DNA of 64,000 bases from Talpa occidentalis (GCF_014898055.3 NW_023605083.1:69247715-69311714), one strand, 5' to 3'; shown: positions 1 through 11,990, numbered from the stretch's first letter. Made by a program: numbers and translations. The notes: generated by a model not told the origin, from the sequence alone.

Positions 1-45
1 TAATCATAATAATAAATAATAATAATAGCAACAAAAAACAGTCTA
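1..45. repeat. (AAT)n-rich simple repeat
   Basis: Interrupted AAT/AATA repeats open the window. Low-complexity sequence with no sign of coding. Confidence 0.7.
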
Positions 46-59
46 TACACAGTCTGCTA

Positions 60-235
60 TAACTCAACACGTAACATCTCATCCCATTCTTTCTCTGGCC
101 CTGGAATTGTAATTCCCATTTTACATGTGAGAGAACTGAGGAACGGGGAAATTAAAGAACTGGCCCTAGCCATAGATATAGTAAACAGAAAAAACTGGGG
201 ATGAAATTAGCCTAGTCTGATATTGAAGCTTATTC
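60..235 (-). repeat. MIR SINE fragment
   Basis: The run cccattttacatgtgagag followed by aactgagga matches the reverse complement of the MIR core ('cctcagtttcctcatctgtaaaatggg'-like). It is heavily diverged, as expected for an element older than the placental radiation. Confidence 0.65.
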
Positions 236-2400
236 ATTAAGCTTGGCCCTGAATCATTCCCTTTCGCTTCCTGCCGGTGGTGTGGTCAGCACCTTATATA
301 TTTTCAACTTATTTCCCTTTGGACTCTCCAGATAGATTGCCCCTAGCCCCCACTCACGATGAATGTTTACTCCTTTGAAATGATTTCTCATTCTGCATAA
401 TATTTGAAAGCAGTGGCTATTATATATCTTCATCCATTTGTTCTGCCTTCTTATCTCTGTTTCCCCTCCCTCCCTAATCTATCATTTCCTCCCTTTCTCC
501 CTTTTAGGCTTTCTCCTTTTCTTCCTTGGGGGACTTTCTTCTCTCCTGTACCACATATTTGTGTGCTAAGTTGATATGGAGCAGTTGTTCCTTCTTCATT
601 GTATTCAGATGCCATCTCACTGACCCCCCTACCCGCCTTCCCAAGTCTTTAAGCGATTGAACCAAATGTTAATAAAGACTTCCATCTACATTGGCTTTGT
701 ATTCTGCAACCTATTTTGAGCACCATTAACATTTAATTGGTGAATTCATATTTTTTGTTAAATACTATAAGCTATTTAAGGGGGTTAAGAAGTCTCCACT
801 ATAACTTGCAACCATCTTAGAACAGTTTTTCAAAAGCACATTTTCATATAAAATGTCCCTTAGTTTCATGGTATAGACCTTCCTGATGTATGAGAGACAG
901 AGTCTAGGTTCCCATGTCTTTTCAGAGCTGAAGGGGATAAAGCACAGATGCTTTTTCCCACGGAGTTCATTCAGTGTCCAAAGCATTTTTAGTGCGAGTT
1001 GATCTAGTCCTGTTGTTTTCTGTTTTTTAATTTAATTTCTGTTATAAGGAAGGGAATGTTCAGATGGTTATAAACAAACATTTCCGGAGCATCTACCCTG
1101 TGACTTAAAAATAACTATGGGGAAAAAAGAGATGGGGAATGAAATAAGTCAAAAAAAAAAAAAAAACAAAAAACCGGCATGGGGAGGGGAGTTGAGCAGG
1201 TTGCAGTAAGTCCTGAAAGAGGAAAAATCACCCCACACGCAGCACCTTACAGGTGTCATGGTGCAGCAGGGACTCTCCAAACACCCAACACATAATTCAG
1301 GGGTGAACTTTGGAACTGAGCCCAGCTGAGAAATAACTTCTGAGATTACAAGGCCATCTCTGAGGGTTTCCACATCCCTCTCTCCTCATTCCTTCCCCCT
1401 CTCACCTCTTTCCCCCTTAAGCCCCTTGCAATCTACAACAAAATGAAACATTCAAATACATTATTCAGTCTGGGGGAAAATGTCAGCTTCTTCTTTCCTC
1501 TCCCCATTTATTTTCTCTGGTTTCCCTCCCAGTTGCTGCTACAGACCCAAGTCTCAGTGGTTTCTCCTGTGATATTTTGAAGTAGAAAAGTTGCAACAAA
1601 ATATTTCCCTAAGCACAGGGGAGTTGAATGGCAGCTGAGAAGTAGAAAAGCTGTGTTTCAGAGAGCGCCCTGTGGCGGTGACTTTAATGGGGTGCCAAAG
1701 AGAAGGCACCCAAACAAGAAATATTACCAGATAAAGCCAGCTAGGTTCTTCTAACACCATCCTCTAGTCTCAGGGGAGCCTGAAATCACATCATCTTTTC
1801 CCAAAAAAGTCTTGAGTAACCAAAGATGTTTATAAAATAGTAACAGTGTCAACTCCAGTGATTTCTACCAAAATTGGGAAACAACTTTATGTTTGTTTGT
1901 TTCAGCCTGCTTCACATCACTGCAGTAGCCCCAGCTCCATCTTCCATCACACATGAGGTGCCCCCCAGAACAATGCTGGGCTCACCTATGAACATGCCAA
2001 TGTCCCCATTAAGCCTTTGTTGAAAGAACAGCAGTGGGAGACCCTGTCATCAGGGAAAGTCCAAGCAAAAATAACTACCAAGAATGTCTCCCTCATCTTT
2101 TCAAAGGGGATCCTGCAACCCAGCAGGCCTTCCTATAACAAATGGGCCCTGAGGTGATAGGACTGGGGAGGCATTCAAATGTCAGAGTCAAGCCATTCAC
2201 GCAGCATTGCTTCAAAGGAAAAGCTAACGGGACACCCTTTCAATCGAGATCAGTGGAGGAGAACCGAGTGGGTCATCCCTTAAATGGACATGTTTAAAAA
2301 AATAAGTTCAAGTCTGCAACCGTCAGGAGAGGCCCACATAATATTTTAAGGGGAACACATTCTGTGTAAAGTTATTTCAAATATAAATAACCAAAATAGG
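236..2400. other. Unassigned non-coding stretch
   Basis: No gene recognised. There is a polypyrimidine-rich tract at about 460-550 and an A-rich run at 1150-1175 that could be an old retroelement tail, although no body is recognisable beside it. Open frames on the minus strand at 765-986, 1149-1373 and 1554-1760 have no protein-like composition. Confidence 0.6.
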
Positions 2401-2585
2401 ATCTGGGAAGGCTCAATACAAGGGACTCTTAAGACCCTGTGAAGAATATGGTGGTTACTGCAGGTGGTGGGGGAGGGGCAATGGAGAGGGAGGTGATGGG
2501 TATGGACACTGGAGTTCTGGGGGAAGGTGAGTGAGGCATGTACAGATGTCGAGGTGCAAAGTTATACTCCAAAATTATATAGTTA
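2400..2585 (+). repeat. Possible L1 3'-UTR remnant
   Basis: The G-rich ggtggtgggggaggggcaat segment, followed by gcaaagttatactcc and an A/T tail, has the order seen in old L1 3' untranslated regions (G-rich tract, then a short region ending in A/T). No ORF2 sequence precedes it, so the assignment is weak. Confidence 0.35.
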
Positions 2586-2689
2586 GGTAAACGATTGGCA
2601 AATCAAAATTCGAGGAACAAAAATGGACAGTCCCACTGAAAAAGTATCAATTGCTCCTATACATGTGTGCATATGGAAAATGTGATATA

Positions 2690-2930
2690 GGGAGTTGTCA
2701 TTGTGGGCCAGGCTTTGGGCAATGTTCATTGTTTCAGTCATTCTCACAAGGAGCCCTTGGGAGACAGTCACGACACGGAGTCCCAATTTTTCACCTAAGG
2801 AAACTGAGACTCAGAGAACTTGAGTCAGTTGCCCAACACCACACAGGATGGAAGTGGGCAAGTGGTGGAGCTGAGTCACAAATCCAGAAGGAAGCCAGGC
2901 CCTTCCTCTAACTGCTAAATCCTGCTTCCC
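2690..2930 (-). repeat. MIR SINE, near full length
   Basis: Contains ggaaactgagactcagagaa, then ttgcccaacaccacacag and a CT-rich end. This is the full antisense order of MIR (3' part, core, tRNA-like end). Confidence 0.85.
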
Positions 2931-2934
2931 AACC

Positions 2935-4738
2935 ACACTGTGAAGACAAGTATCTGGGCCTGAGATTATGAGGTTATTTAATAGTTTTCACTTTCTATTT
3001 TATAGACTTCCATTTTGTTCAGATTTTTTTTTTTTACATTATGTATTACCTCTATCATAAAAATAATTTGTGGTTTGAAAAATTAAAAAGCATCTGCAAA
3101 ACGCTTAGGGGTTATTGTAAGCCACCATAAGCTCAGTATCAGTGTGGAAAAAGAAAAAGAATTTTTTAAATTTTAATGATCAGAGGAGTGAGAGAAGATA
3201 CTAAAGTGAAGGAGGAGGTGGAAGAAAATGAAAGAGAAGAAGCAGAAGTAGCTATAGTTTCCTGTGCTTTTTTATGACTCTAGGGTCATAGAGGCTGTGG
3301 GGTCATATAGGTTTAGGAAACTTAAGAGGAGGCCAATAATAATAATATCAATGTCAATAGCACTAGTTTGCACTGCTGTTCGCTCTGAACCTCAGGAGCT
3401 TAGCAAGTGTACTGCGAAATAGGCCCTCATACCCAAAGGGTAAGGAGAGATGTAAGGAAAAAAAAAATACTCCATTTGGCAGGTGGCAGTTTTAATAGCC
3501 AAGGGAAGTTATTTATGGAGCTTTGTGTTGGGTGGCTCCAAGACACCAGAGTGTTCTACATTCATCCCCTAAATCTGAAAAGCTTGTATATAGACTTTAT
3601 GTGCTTTTAATCACATGCATGGTCCAGGTAGTTTCAAGGACACAGGTTTCTGGGCAGTTTCTGGGAGCAGAAATGCAAACAGAGCACATCTCCTGAGAAT
3701 AGGGGAGGGGATAAGGAGCCTCGGGTTAGGGTCCAGCTTGCTGGTCAACAGGCAATTAAATTCTTTTGATTGCTTTCCCCAACAACGACCAACTTACAAC
3801 TACCATTTTCAGAGCATCTGTTTTGGTATCCCACAAAAAACCTCTTTCCTCTCTTCCCTGGGTTCTTCCCTGTGCCCCCTCTGTGGCACAACCCCATGAC
3901 TGTAACATCTGTGATGAAGAGTTGAATACAAGGCACAGCCTAGACTTTATCTGTAGATTTCACCAATGCAAGACTTAATTGCACAACCACTAGTTTCTAT
4001 TATTTTTTAACTGAATCAGTGTGATATAGAACAGAAATGGACCTGGTTTCAGGTTTACCTAAGGAAAGGAAGGAAAAGGGGTAATGCTGAGACCTAGTCC
4101 AGGCAGAGACAGGGAGCCCACACACAGGGTCCCCAGGGCCTCCAGGGAACCTGCTGTGCAGTGAGTTCATTGTCCAGGCGAATGTCCTATAATCTGGGGC
4201 CCTCAGACACCACCATAAAGGTTAAAGTTAATGCAGAGTGGGGACTCTGTCCTTGCTCAGTGTTGCTGAGAAGAGGTCTGGATGCTCTGGTGATGCGTAT
4301 CAGTGCAGCCAGTTCACTTATCTGTCCCTGAGCACATGGCAGTCTTCCCTGGCTTTTGGGAAGATCTAACAGCCCTCCTTTTCAGCGCTGATAGAGTAAG
4401 AATATCAAGATGGGTAACACTTACAAAGCTCCAATCAGGTGGCAGGTACTCAGCACTGCCAAGGCTCCCTGTCTCTGTCTTTTTTCCTAACTCCTGTGCC
4501 CACGCCTTGCCAATGCTGTTTCCACTTTTCTTTAGAAAAAAATGATTGGCCCCATTACTATCTGATGTAGCACTCAGATTGCTGAAGTTTTCTTGCCTAA
4601 CACCAAGAAACTCTGATGTAGATCACGATGTATAGCTTGTCTAAAACTCAGTTTCCCCACTTTCAAACTGAAGTCATTGGAAAGAAGAATTTCCAAGTCT
4701 GTTTCAATATTATAATCCTTTCATTCTCATATATTCAT

Positions 4739-4740
<2 letters not shown>
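2935..4740. other. Unassigned non-coding stretch
   Basis: No gene recognised. Short open frames (3407-3610 +, 3615-3899 +, 4303-4545 +) show no recognisable domain and no shared codon bias. Small T-rich and A-rich tracts lie near 3029 and 3462. Confidence 0.55.
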
Positions 4741-4743
<3 letters not shown>

Positions 4744-4788
<45 letters not shown>

Positions 4789-4825
4789 CCTCTCTCTCTC
4801 TCTCTCTCCCTCTCTCTCTCTCTCT

Positions 4826-4859
<34 letters not shown>
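4744..4859. repeat. Compound (CT)n-(CA)n microsatellite
   Basis: About 83 bases of nearly pure CT, with three CCC interruptions, run into about 30 bases of CA. The 99-codon frame across it on the plus strand and the 60-codon frame on the minus strand are artefacts of the dinucleotide repeat. Confidence 0.97.
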
Positions 4860-4862
<3 letters not shown>

Positions 4863-5595
4863 CCTCTCTTCCCTTCTCCATCTCTTTTTCATTTTTTACC
4901 TCTCTCTGCATCACACTCTGCTGGTGAAAATAATTCAAACCACAAATCAGCTGTTGACTTGTGTTGCTTGACTTAATTGCACAAGAACAGGTCCTCCCTT
5001 TCCTTATTGAAGTAGTCTGTTCTGTGTCTTCCTCCTCTCTCCCTCTGGCTTTCCTCTATTTTTAGATAGACATTCTGAAAAGTCTTAATATATCAATGAC
5101 ATTTATAACACATGTTAATATCTAAAGCGTCAATGCTCTATTTGTAGAAATGACTGCTGATGTGATGAGATGCTTTTATTATATCAGTGACTTATAAATA
5201 GGAAGACACGGTGCGCTTTTTGGGGGAAATTAATAATAATAAACTACTCTCTGTTCCAATTTGTCCAACCATCAGCTTCAAGTATTAGGTTTTACTTTTT
5301 TGGGTGCACTTTTTATAAATTGCTCTTTACAACTTTATGGTGAATATTTGTCTTCTGGAATAGATGACAGCAGGCTCTTTGGGGAGATGCATTAGGGAGG
5401 TAAGTGCGGACACCTAGGGACCCATTTTATAATCTTTGTAGCTTCTCAGGCTCCCCAATGGGACCAGCACCTCAGAACTCCAGAGGTGGTCAAAGCCATT
5501 TATAAAATGTATAATCCCCACCTCTGCATCACCACATTTTGCTTATCTTTAAAGTGCATCTCACAATTATGTGAGTTGGAAGTTAAGGCATCTGT
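4860..5595. other. Unassigned non-coding stretch
   Basis: Nothing recognisable. A/T-rich, with a short AATAAT run near 5231. Confidence 0.5.
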
Positions 5596-5790
5596 TTGGG
5601 GAGCACACAGACATGGTCTGGAGTTGCTGCTCTGTCCCTTCACCACTGCATGATCTAGGCAGATGTCTCAACCTCTCTGAGCTTCAATTTCTTTATCTAT
5701 AAAAAGTGGACAATCAGTGCCACTTCTTCAAAGAGATGGCATGGGGATACCAATGAGATGGTGTAGGAAAAACACTTACCACTTGTTAAA
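5596..5790 (+). repeat. MIR SINE
   Basis: Reads in MIR sense order: tctggagttgctgctctgtc, then tctcaacctctctgagcttc and tttctttatctataaaa, ending in an A/G-rich part. Confidence 0.8.
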
Positions 5791-6410
5791 AGTTCAAGGT
5801 AGTACTGCTTTTCCTTGTTGTTGTCATCATTTATATCACTACCTCCTTTGTGAGGAATTTCTTTTTTACTCTGCTTCTCCATGCTGGATTTCAACTTCTC
5901 TGAACTTTCACTAAATTTTAGCTAAACATCATTTACCACTTTTTAACCATCCAACTGTATCATGCTCGCAGACCAACATATCAACAACGCATAGTTGACC
6001 TATTCTCTGTAAGAATTTGATCTTCATTCTGCAAAGATGCCAGAATTCTGCAAGCCTTCTTGCTATTTCTTCTACCTACTTATTTCCCTTTCTCACCTCA
6101 ACTCACTTTCCAAACTCAGCATAGGATAATCTATGTCTCTGTGGTTCCATAAAATCTTCTATTAACTATTATCAGTAGCTATTGCAGAGTTACCAGTGTG
6201 ACGCTGTTACCCCCAATCCACGAGTTGATGGAGGGCAGATGCTGTGTGTCACTTGCCTTGGTGGCCCAGGTCCTGTCACACAGGACACAAACGACATGGC
6301 TCGATCACTTAATTTCTGTGCCTTTCTGATCCCTCCTGACAGATTGTCAGTTCTTCCAGCTTATGGCCATGGCTTGGTGTTTGCTGTCTTCCACTGCCTC
6401 TGGCACATCT
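5791..6410. other. Unassigned stretch, possibly decayed L2
   Basis: Pyrimidine-rich text near 6000-6250 with ggagggcagatgctgtgtgt followed by a CTTGCC-type end loosely resembles the L2 3' end in plus orientation. This is too diverged to call. Confidence 0.3.
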
Positions 6411-6411
6411 T

Positions 6412-6595
6412 TGTTTATTCAACAAACATTCTTGAGTGTTTGTACACTATTTGGACTTAACATAGTTGATGAGCTTGGGTGAAATATAGTACAGAAGAAG
6501 CAGTATTTCAGGTCCTGCTTCCATGCCAGACATATTGGGACACCCAGCAAGGAAAGAACTATCTGACTGGTGGAGGCAGAGGTATGAGGCCTTAG
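6412..6595 (-). repeat. L2 LINE 3' end
   Basis: Opens with tttattcaacaaacattctt, the antisense of the terminal AATAAATATTTGTTGAATG-type motif of L2, and continues with the purine-rich L2 3' region (ccagacatattgggacaccc). Confidence 0.6.
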
Positions 6596-6599
6596 AGCA

Positions 6600-7270
6600 G
6601 AACCCCATGCTTCCCATGTGCTTACTCAGAGGAAGTGGGCTACATGGGGAGGCAAGTCACATGCTTGTACTTGCCCCCCTATTTCCTATATGGAATTGGT
6701 AAACTGTGTCACATGTTACTTATCAGGCCTGGTCATGTATTGTCCTCCCCCCATTTCATTTCCTTCAAGGAGCTACATGAAATCAGATTTCAAGATTTAT
6801 GTGGGGGGTGTACAATAGGAGAAGTGAAAGGCCCTATTAGGCCTTACACCTAAGCCGTGTGCACCAGCCCAATCTTTACTTAGAATATTGCTCCACAGTG
6901 GCAGGTGCACGGATATGTATTGAAAATGTGACCCTGTTGTGTTACTGTGACATCTTTATCTTAGCAACCCTTGGGATCTCACAACAGAAATCAGGCTTTC
7001 TAGATCAGTGATCTTCACACCATATGACATCACCCAAATTTTAAACTTGATTTACAAGAAATAAATCCAAGTTCTTATCCAGTTCACTTGTCAGTGGGGA
7101 TAGCCCTGAAAACAATCAACTGCTTCAAATCTGGGAAAATATAGCATGATGATCAGTATCAACATATACTCGCCATATTATCACATGAATGTTCGAGGAG
7201 CCAATCTCGCTTTCCCGGACTGCTGCCTCTAGAGGTTGCATTATTATGTTCCATGTCTGGGAATCCTATA
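6600..7270. other. Unassigned non-coding stretch
   Basis: No gene or confident repeat seen. Overlapping short plus-strand frames at 6618-6853 are not protein-like. Confidence 0.5.
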
Positions 7271-7278
7271 GGATTCCC

Positions 7279-7395
7279 TGTCACTGTCTTTCTGTCTTGG
7301 GTCTCTGCAGTTCTGTCTGTGTCTCTCAGTCTCTGTCTTACACACACACACACACACACACACACCCCACCTTGAAAGACCCTTTGCTTTAAAAG
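7279..7395 (+). repeat. Copy A of a duplicated CA-containing unit
   Basis: A unique-looking 67-bp segment starting tgtcactgtctttctgtctt, then (CA)12 at 7341-7364, then a 3' flank with ctttgctttaaaa. A second copy in the same orientation lies at 8625-8748. The two match at roughly 90% before the microsatellite and recognisably after it. It could be a local duplication or an undescribed interspersed repeat. Confidence 0.75.
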
Positions 7396-8190
7396 GGTAT
7401 TTGTCCCATGGCCCTTTGGAGCATCCATACCCTCCCTACATTGTTCCAAATAGCCTCTCAGCCTCTGCTTTCCACATCCCTCCAAATTTCTACAGGTTCA
7501 CATTGGATGTTACTCATCTTCCTTCAAATGTCCCAACTCTGGAAACTATAGTAAGTAAACAGATACAAAGAGAATATGAAATGGTTATGAACAGCTTAAT
7601 ATAAGGCACATTTGGCAAAGATGCCTCAAGCTTTACTCACCAGCTCTGCCATGGTGATATATCTACCCGCACCCCAGTGACTGGTATAGCATGAGTGTTG
7701 CTGGGACAGCTCCACTTCAGTCTGCAGATCTAGTGGGGATGCTTCCCAGAATTCAGCTTCAATTTTTGATCTGCTCCATGTGTCTCCTTCTTTTCCTGGA
7801 ATCAGCATCTCCTGAGGCATGTTTTTATTATGGAATAGCACAGACATGCAAATGAACATGTACATTTTTCTCTCTGCTGACACCTTGTCTGTTAAATTCC
7901 ATTAACCAAAACACATGTCTTGAAGGCCACTGTCAATGGTACAGGATTATGTGCACAGTAGGCGGTGCTGTGAAGTTGCCTCACAAGGAGTGTGGTTGTC
8001 TTATAGGGAACAAAGAATTGGGACCAAATATCCAAGTGCACACATGCTTTCTGCCACTCAGCCCCCTACACATGACGTGAATTACTCCTCTGTCTGCTCT
8101 CTTCCTTTTTAATTCTCAGTACTTGGTGGAAATTGCCATCCCTGGGGTTGTTCATTGTTCTTGGAAATAGAAATCTCCTTCTATTTTTCA
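7396..8190. other. Unassigned non-coding stretch
   Basis: Nothing recognised. The minus-strand 85-codon frame at 7626-7883 and the plus-strand frame at 7401-7604 have no recognisable motif. Confidence 0.5.
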
Positions 8191-8194
8191 CTTT

Positions 8195-8272
8195 AAACAG
8201 ATCATTTGTTCTCACTGGGCCTCACTCTCCTCATCTGTAAAATGAAGAAACTGGATTTCATGTTTCCTAACA
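8195..8272 (+). repeat. MIR SINE fragment
   Basis: Contains cctcatctgtaaaatgaaga, the conserved MIR core, preceded by ctcactgggcctcactct. Confidence 0.75.
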
Positions 8273-8334
8273 TTTCTTCAACACTGATCATTTCTGTTTT
8301 TATTGACTTTTCTTCAAGCAGTTCTGTGATACAA

Positions 8335-8565
8335 TCATTAAGAGTTTAGGTTCTGATGTCAGATTACTGGGGTTAGTAACTGGGCTTCACGGCTCTGTAC
8401 AACTTTAGGAAAAGCATTCAGCTTCTGTGGCTCTCAGGGTCCCATCTGTAAAATGGGAACAGTAATGCCACCTATTCATAAGACACCTGTGGGCATTGGA
8501 TGAATGAGTGCCCATAATGTGCCTAGATAAGTGCCTGGCATAAGAGCTAGCTGGTACTTAATACA
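8335..8565 (+). repeat. MIR SINE, near full length
   Basis: Well-preserved sense MIR: a tRNA-like start (aagagtttaggttctgatgt), the core (cccatctgtaaaatggga), then the 3' part with gtgcctagataagtgcctgg. Confidence 0.93.
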
Positions 8566-8624
8566 ATTTCACTGTTATTTTAAAGTTCAAATGACCCTTT
8601 TTATGTCCCTCTTCTCTCTGTCTC

Positions 8625-8748
8625 TGTCACTGTCTTTCTGTCTTGGGTCTCTTGTAGGTCTGTCTGTGTTTCTCAGTCTTTGTCTTATACACACACACAC
8701 ACACACACACGCACATACATGCGCCATGAAAGGCACTTTGCTCTAAAA
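8625..8748 (+). repeat. Copy B of the duplicated CA-containing unit
   Basis: Second copy of the unit at 7279-7395, offset by 1346 bp in the same orientation. The first 67 bp differ at about five positions plus one indel. The CA tract (8688-8711) is followed by GCACATACAT, then by the homologous flank with ctttgctctaaaa. Confidence 0.75.
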
Positions 8749-8759
8749 TGAGAAATAAA

Positions 8760-9425
8760 TGATGACTAAGACAATAAGTAGACATCAGAAGAAAAATTGG
8801 AAAGTTCAGCTGGTCATCATGACAGAGGCTAGGAGTGGAAAGTTTAGGATGGAGGCATCACAAGACCAGAACCTGAAGATAGGGGTAGAAATGATGAACA
8901 CAGTTGTTAGGCCGGCTATAGAGATGAAAAGTCATCAGGGACCAACTGCCATAGCAAGTCTATGAGATGCTACAGAAAGTATCCCAAGGAGCAGACCGGA
9001 GGTGAGGATATGGAAAGTGAGGGACATTGCGGAGAATGAATCTAGTCACACGCTAGAAGTAATTAATTTATCAATAGATAACAATCCTACACAGGAATGA
9101 ACCCCCACCGAAAAGAACACTGTATCAGTAGAATTTCTGTGCTGGCAAGACACAGCCTCCTGACCACCTGTGACTGAGCAGGTGTCTCTCTTAACAATCC
9201 TGGCACTTTCAGAGGCAGCTCTTCCTGCATGCTTGTATCTGTGCAAGCGTTGTCTTCTCCTTTGTTTTTAATATAATAAGGCTGACCTTTTATACGGAAA
9301 GAAAAGTTTCTGCTTTATGGGGAAACTCACCATGTGCTGCTAAAAGGGGAGCTCTGGTGAAACTTTTCTCAGTGGTAACCCAGGATCCCATTTTCCTAAC
9401 CCAAAGCCTCTCCAAAATGACATTT
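8760..9425. other. Unassigned non-coding stretch
   Basis: Purine-rich text at 8760-9030 could be decayed L2 in minus orientation but lacks a diagnostic motif. No gene seen. Confidence 0.4.
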
Positions 9426-9428
9426 ATT

Positions 9429-9703
9429 TTTTAAGGTTCATTTATTTATGCACACAAGAGCTGGGGTACAGGTCAGAAATTCAGGGGGTTAGAGGATTCA
9501 CTAGAGACAGAGCGGGGAGCAAAACAGGCAGATCCACTGAAATACACTGTGGAGGGGAACAGCAGTGGGTGAGACAGGAGAGGTCTGCTGCACCATGTGG
9601 GTTAGCTCCCTGGCCAGGAATCAGACTCAGATGCTGCAGTGGCTGTAGATAGCTGCATAGTGCATCATATTAACACCTTGTGCCATCAGGGAGGACCCCC
9701 ACT
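9429..9703 (-). repeat. Lineage tRNA-SINE, oldest subfamily, inverted
   Basis: Read on the minus strand it begins with CCTCCCTGATGGCACAAGG and continues with a diverged B-box region, an ACATGGTGCAGCAGACCTCT block, the conserved middle ending in cagtgtatttcag, and GCATAAATAAATGAACCTTAAAAA. It shares CCCCAGCTCTT..GCATAAAT with the copy at 24004-24280, which marks a separate, more diverged subfamily. The target-site duplication is not clear, which fits its age. Confidence 0.9.
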
Positions 9704-10840
9704 TATTCATTTAAAACAATATTTATTGAACACTTACCCATTACAATTGTGATACCAACTACAACAAGCAGATCCCTAAATATAATGACTTCAACAAATT
9801 GAAATTTTATCTCTCTTCCATGTAGAATTAAGCTGTCCAAGGCTAATTGGGTGGCCCTGTCAGCCTCAAAAATGCACCTTTCACTTTGGGATCTAACTTC
9901 ACTCCCAGCTCTCATCCCCTTCCATGCACTGAGGAAGAAGAAAGGGACACAATTTCACCTAGCCTGTTCTTTCACTTGCCATACATCACACACACATACT
10001 GGTGACTAGAATGTAATCCCTTGACTGCCATAGGCTGTAAAGGTAGCTATGATAAGTGGCCTATTGTTCATTGGTCAGATACTATGCTAAAATTTAGAAT
10101 TTCTCCAATTAAATAAAGAAACAATTTATACTGAAGAGCCGTCATTGATCTGTCTGTGCCTTGGAACTACATTAGACAGACAACACTGAGAAAAATGAAG
10201 GTATCACCTTGCCCTTATGATCCTTGGGACATGGAACATGGACAATTAATCTTGCTCTGTGCAGGGGTCACAGGTCAGCCAGGCCAATGAGGAGAACTGA
10301 CTAGTAGAAGCTGGGGTGGGGGGAAGGCACTGCCAGAACATGGAAATATCTGGAAAGAATAAACAATATGATACATTTCAAGAAGTCACTCAGAAGATGG
10401 GGGTGGGGGGCACTATGATGGAGGAAGTCAATTAAGAGGGTTAGGGACCAGCTGAGACAGATCCAGTCTTGCATCCTGCCCTGCCAGGAGGAGCAATAAT
10501 GTTGCAGAATATCAGTGTCTGCCTGGCTGGGTCTTTAGAGTAATCCCCAAGGAGCTGCTTTTGGGACTGGGGGGCGGCGGGTAGGCAGTCCCTGAGCAGC
10601 TGGCCCCTCCTCCTCCTGGGTGAGCTATAGCAGCACTTTACCTGAAGTCAGCAAGGGGAGCAGCTCTTAGATGCACCATGATTCCTGCCTGTATATATCT
10701 TCTCCAAGGTCCTGGGGACAATCTGTTCATCTGTTCATGCTTTCACAATTCTTCCAAAGAAGCACTCATCTCTCCTTTTCACTCTTTTTGTTACAGCTTA
10801 AGAAAGAAAGAAATATCACTTAGTGATCACCTGTGAGTGC
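9704..10840. other. Unassigned stretch with one DR1 motif
   Basis: Starts with a short L2-like antisense end (tttattgaacacttaccc near 9722). Otherwise no repeat or gene is recognised. It contains the first of two identical DR1-type motifs (see 10265). G-rich runs occur at 10314-10325 and 10398-10410. Confidence 0.5.
10265..10277 (+). promoter_or_regulatory. Perfect DR1 nuclear-receptor motif
   Basis: GGGTCA-C-AGGTCA is a direct repeat of two hexamer half-sites with one spacer base, the class bound by HNF4, RXR heterodimers, PPAR-RXR and COUP-TF. It is seen in sequence only; occupancy is unknown. The same motif within a 21-bp identical block recurs at 11582. Confidence 0.45.
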
Positions 10841-10844
10841 AAGG

Positions 10845-10874
10845 GTGTGTGTGTGTGTGTGTGCGTGTGTGTGT
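10845..10874. repeat. (TG)n microsatellite
   Basis: About 15 TG units with one C interruption. Confidence 0.9.
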
Positions 10875-11329
10875 ATGCATGCACATGTGCATTTCTGTGT
10901 GTCATTCCTCCTTAGTAAAAGTTACTCTCGTTCCTCCTTTTTCTTTTCCTGCAGCCCCAGAGGGCTAGGGAACCTCTTCTCCCATCCCGGGAGGACATGT
11001 CGGCCAGCAACATATTAGGGCCTCTGAGGTGTTTAAAAATATTTTGCTTGCCTGGGGCTTGCAGTTCAGAAGTTCACTTTGGGACTTGAGACTACTGAAA
11101 GGGGTACTCAGAAAACTACTGTGAACTGGGAAGTCTGAGTCTGAAGTCCAGAATCACCAAGGCTGACCTTGAGAGTTATGGTGCTGATGCAGGAGTGTTC
11201 AGGTGTCACCAGAAACATGGGCCAGTGGTTCATTGGTTCCCGTCTCATTCTTTCCTTCAGTAACATGGAGAAGCCAGCTCACAGTGAACCCAGTGCTGCT
11301 GCTGGAGGAAAAACAGGGAAAGGACCACA

Positions 11330-11600
11330 TGGTTAGGGCTCTCACGGAGCTGACGGTAGAGTAAAAGAGACAGTTAATAAAAAAATTAGAAAAATATTGA
11401 ACTGCAGTGTGAATAGTGCTAAGAAGGAGAGTAGGGAAGAAATAGAATGAAGAATGAATATCTTGAAGGTGCCCTACAAGAAAAACTGAAAAAACAGTAG
11501 AAATGAGAATGGAATGTGCATTATACGCTGGAAGGGTTTGGGGAGCCTGGTGAGTTGGAGATGAGGATGGCCAGTGTGCAGGGGTCACAGGTCAGGTGAG
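11330..11600 (-). repeat. Probable L2 LINE fragment
   Basis: Order ggagctgacggtagagtaaa, then gtgtgaatagtgctaagaag, then ggaatgtgc and ctggtgagttgg. This matches the purine-rich antisense L2 3' region (segment naming the 'amount', then 'number of animals'-type spacing). Divergence is high. Confidence 0.5.
11582..11594 (+). promoter_or_regulatory. Second perfect DR1 nuclear-receptor motif
   Basis: GGGTCA-C-AGGTCA again, embedded in the same 21-bp block as at 10265. It lies at the 3' edge of the L2-like segment. Confidence 0.4.
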
Positions 11601-11834
11601 GAAGTACATGAGGAGGAACAGACGGGGAGCCCCGTCTTACAGTTGGGGAAACCAAAGTCCAGAACAAGTTTGGGCAACATCAGAGCTGACATGAAATCAC
11701 TGGTTTATACCTTCTTCACCTGCATGAAACTGAGCAGGCACGAGTGGCTTGGGGAACCCCAAGGGGTAGCTCACAGCTCCCCGGAATTCATACACAAAGC
11801 CAGTCTCTTGATCAGTTTCCCCTTCTACCTCTGC

Positions 11835-11990
11835 CCCACACCCACAGCTTCAGATCCTCATCTTCTGTTTTCACATCTGTAAAATGAAGATGGTAGTGAT
11901 TTTCTCCAAGGGTTAGAATAAGAATTAAATTTTTTTACAGGGAAATGCTGTCCACATAGGGACCCACTCATGTCCTCAGCTCAAATAAGT
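11835..11990 (+). repeat. MIR SINE fragment
   Basis: MIR core (ttcacatctgtaaaatgaag) followed by gggttagaataagaattaaa, the usual downstream order. Confidence 0.85.

Noticed and set aside
4628..4927. 99-codon plus-strand frame
   Set aside because: Made by the CT/CA microsatellite reading as Ser-Leu and His-Thr repeats.
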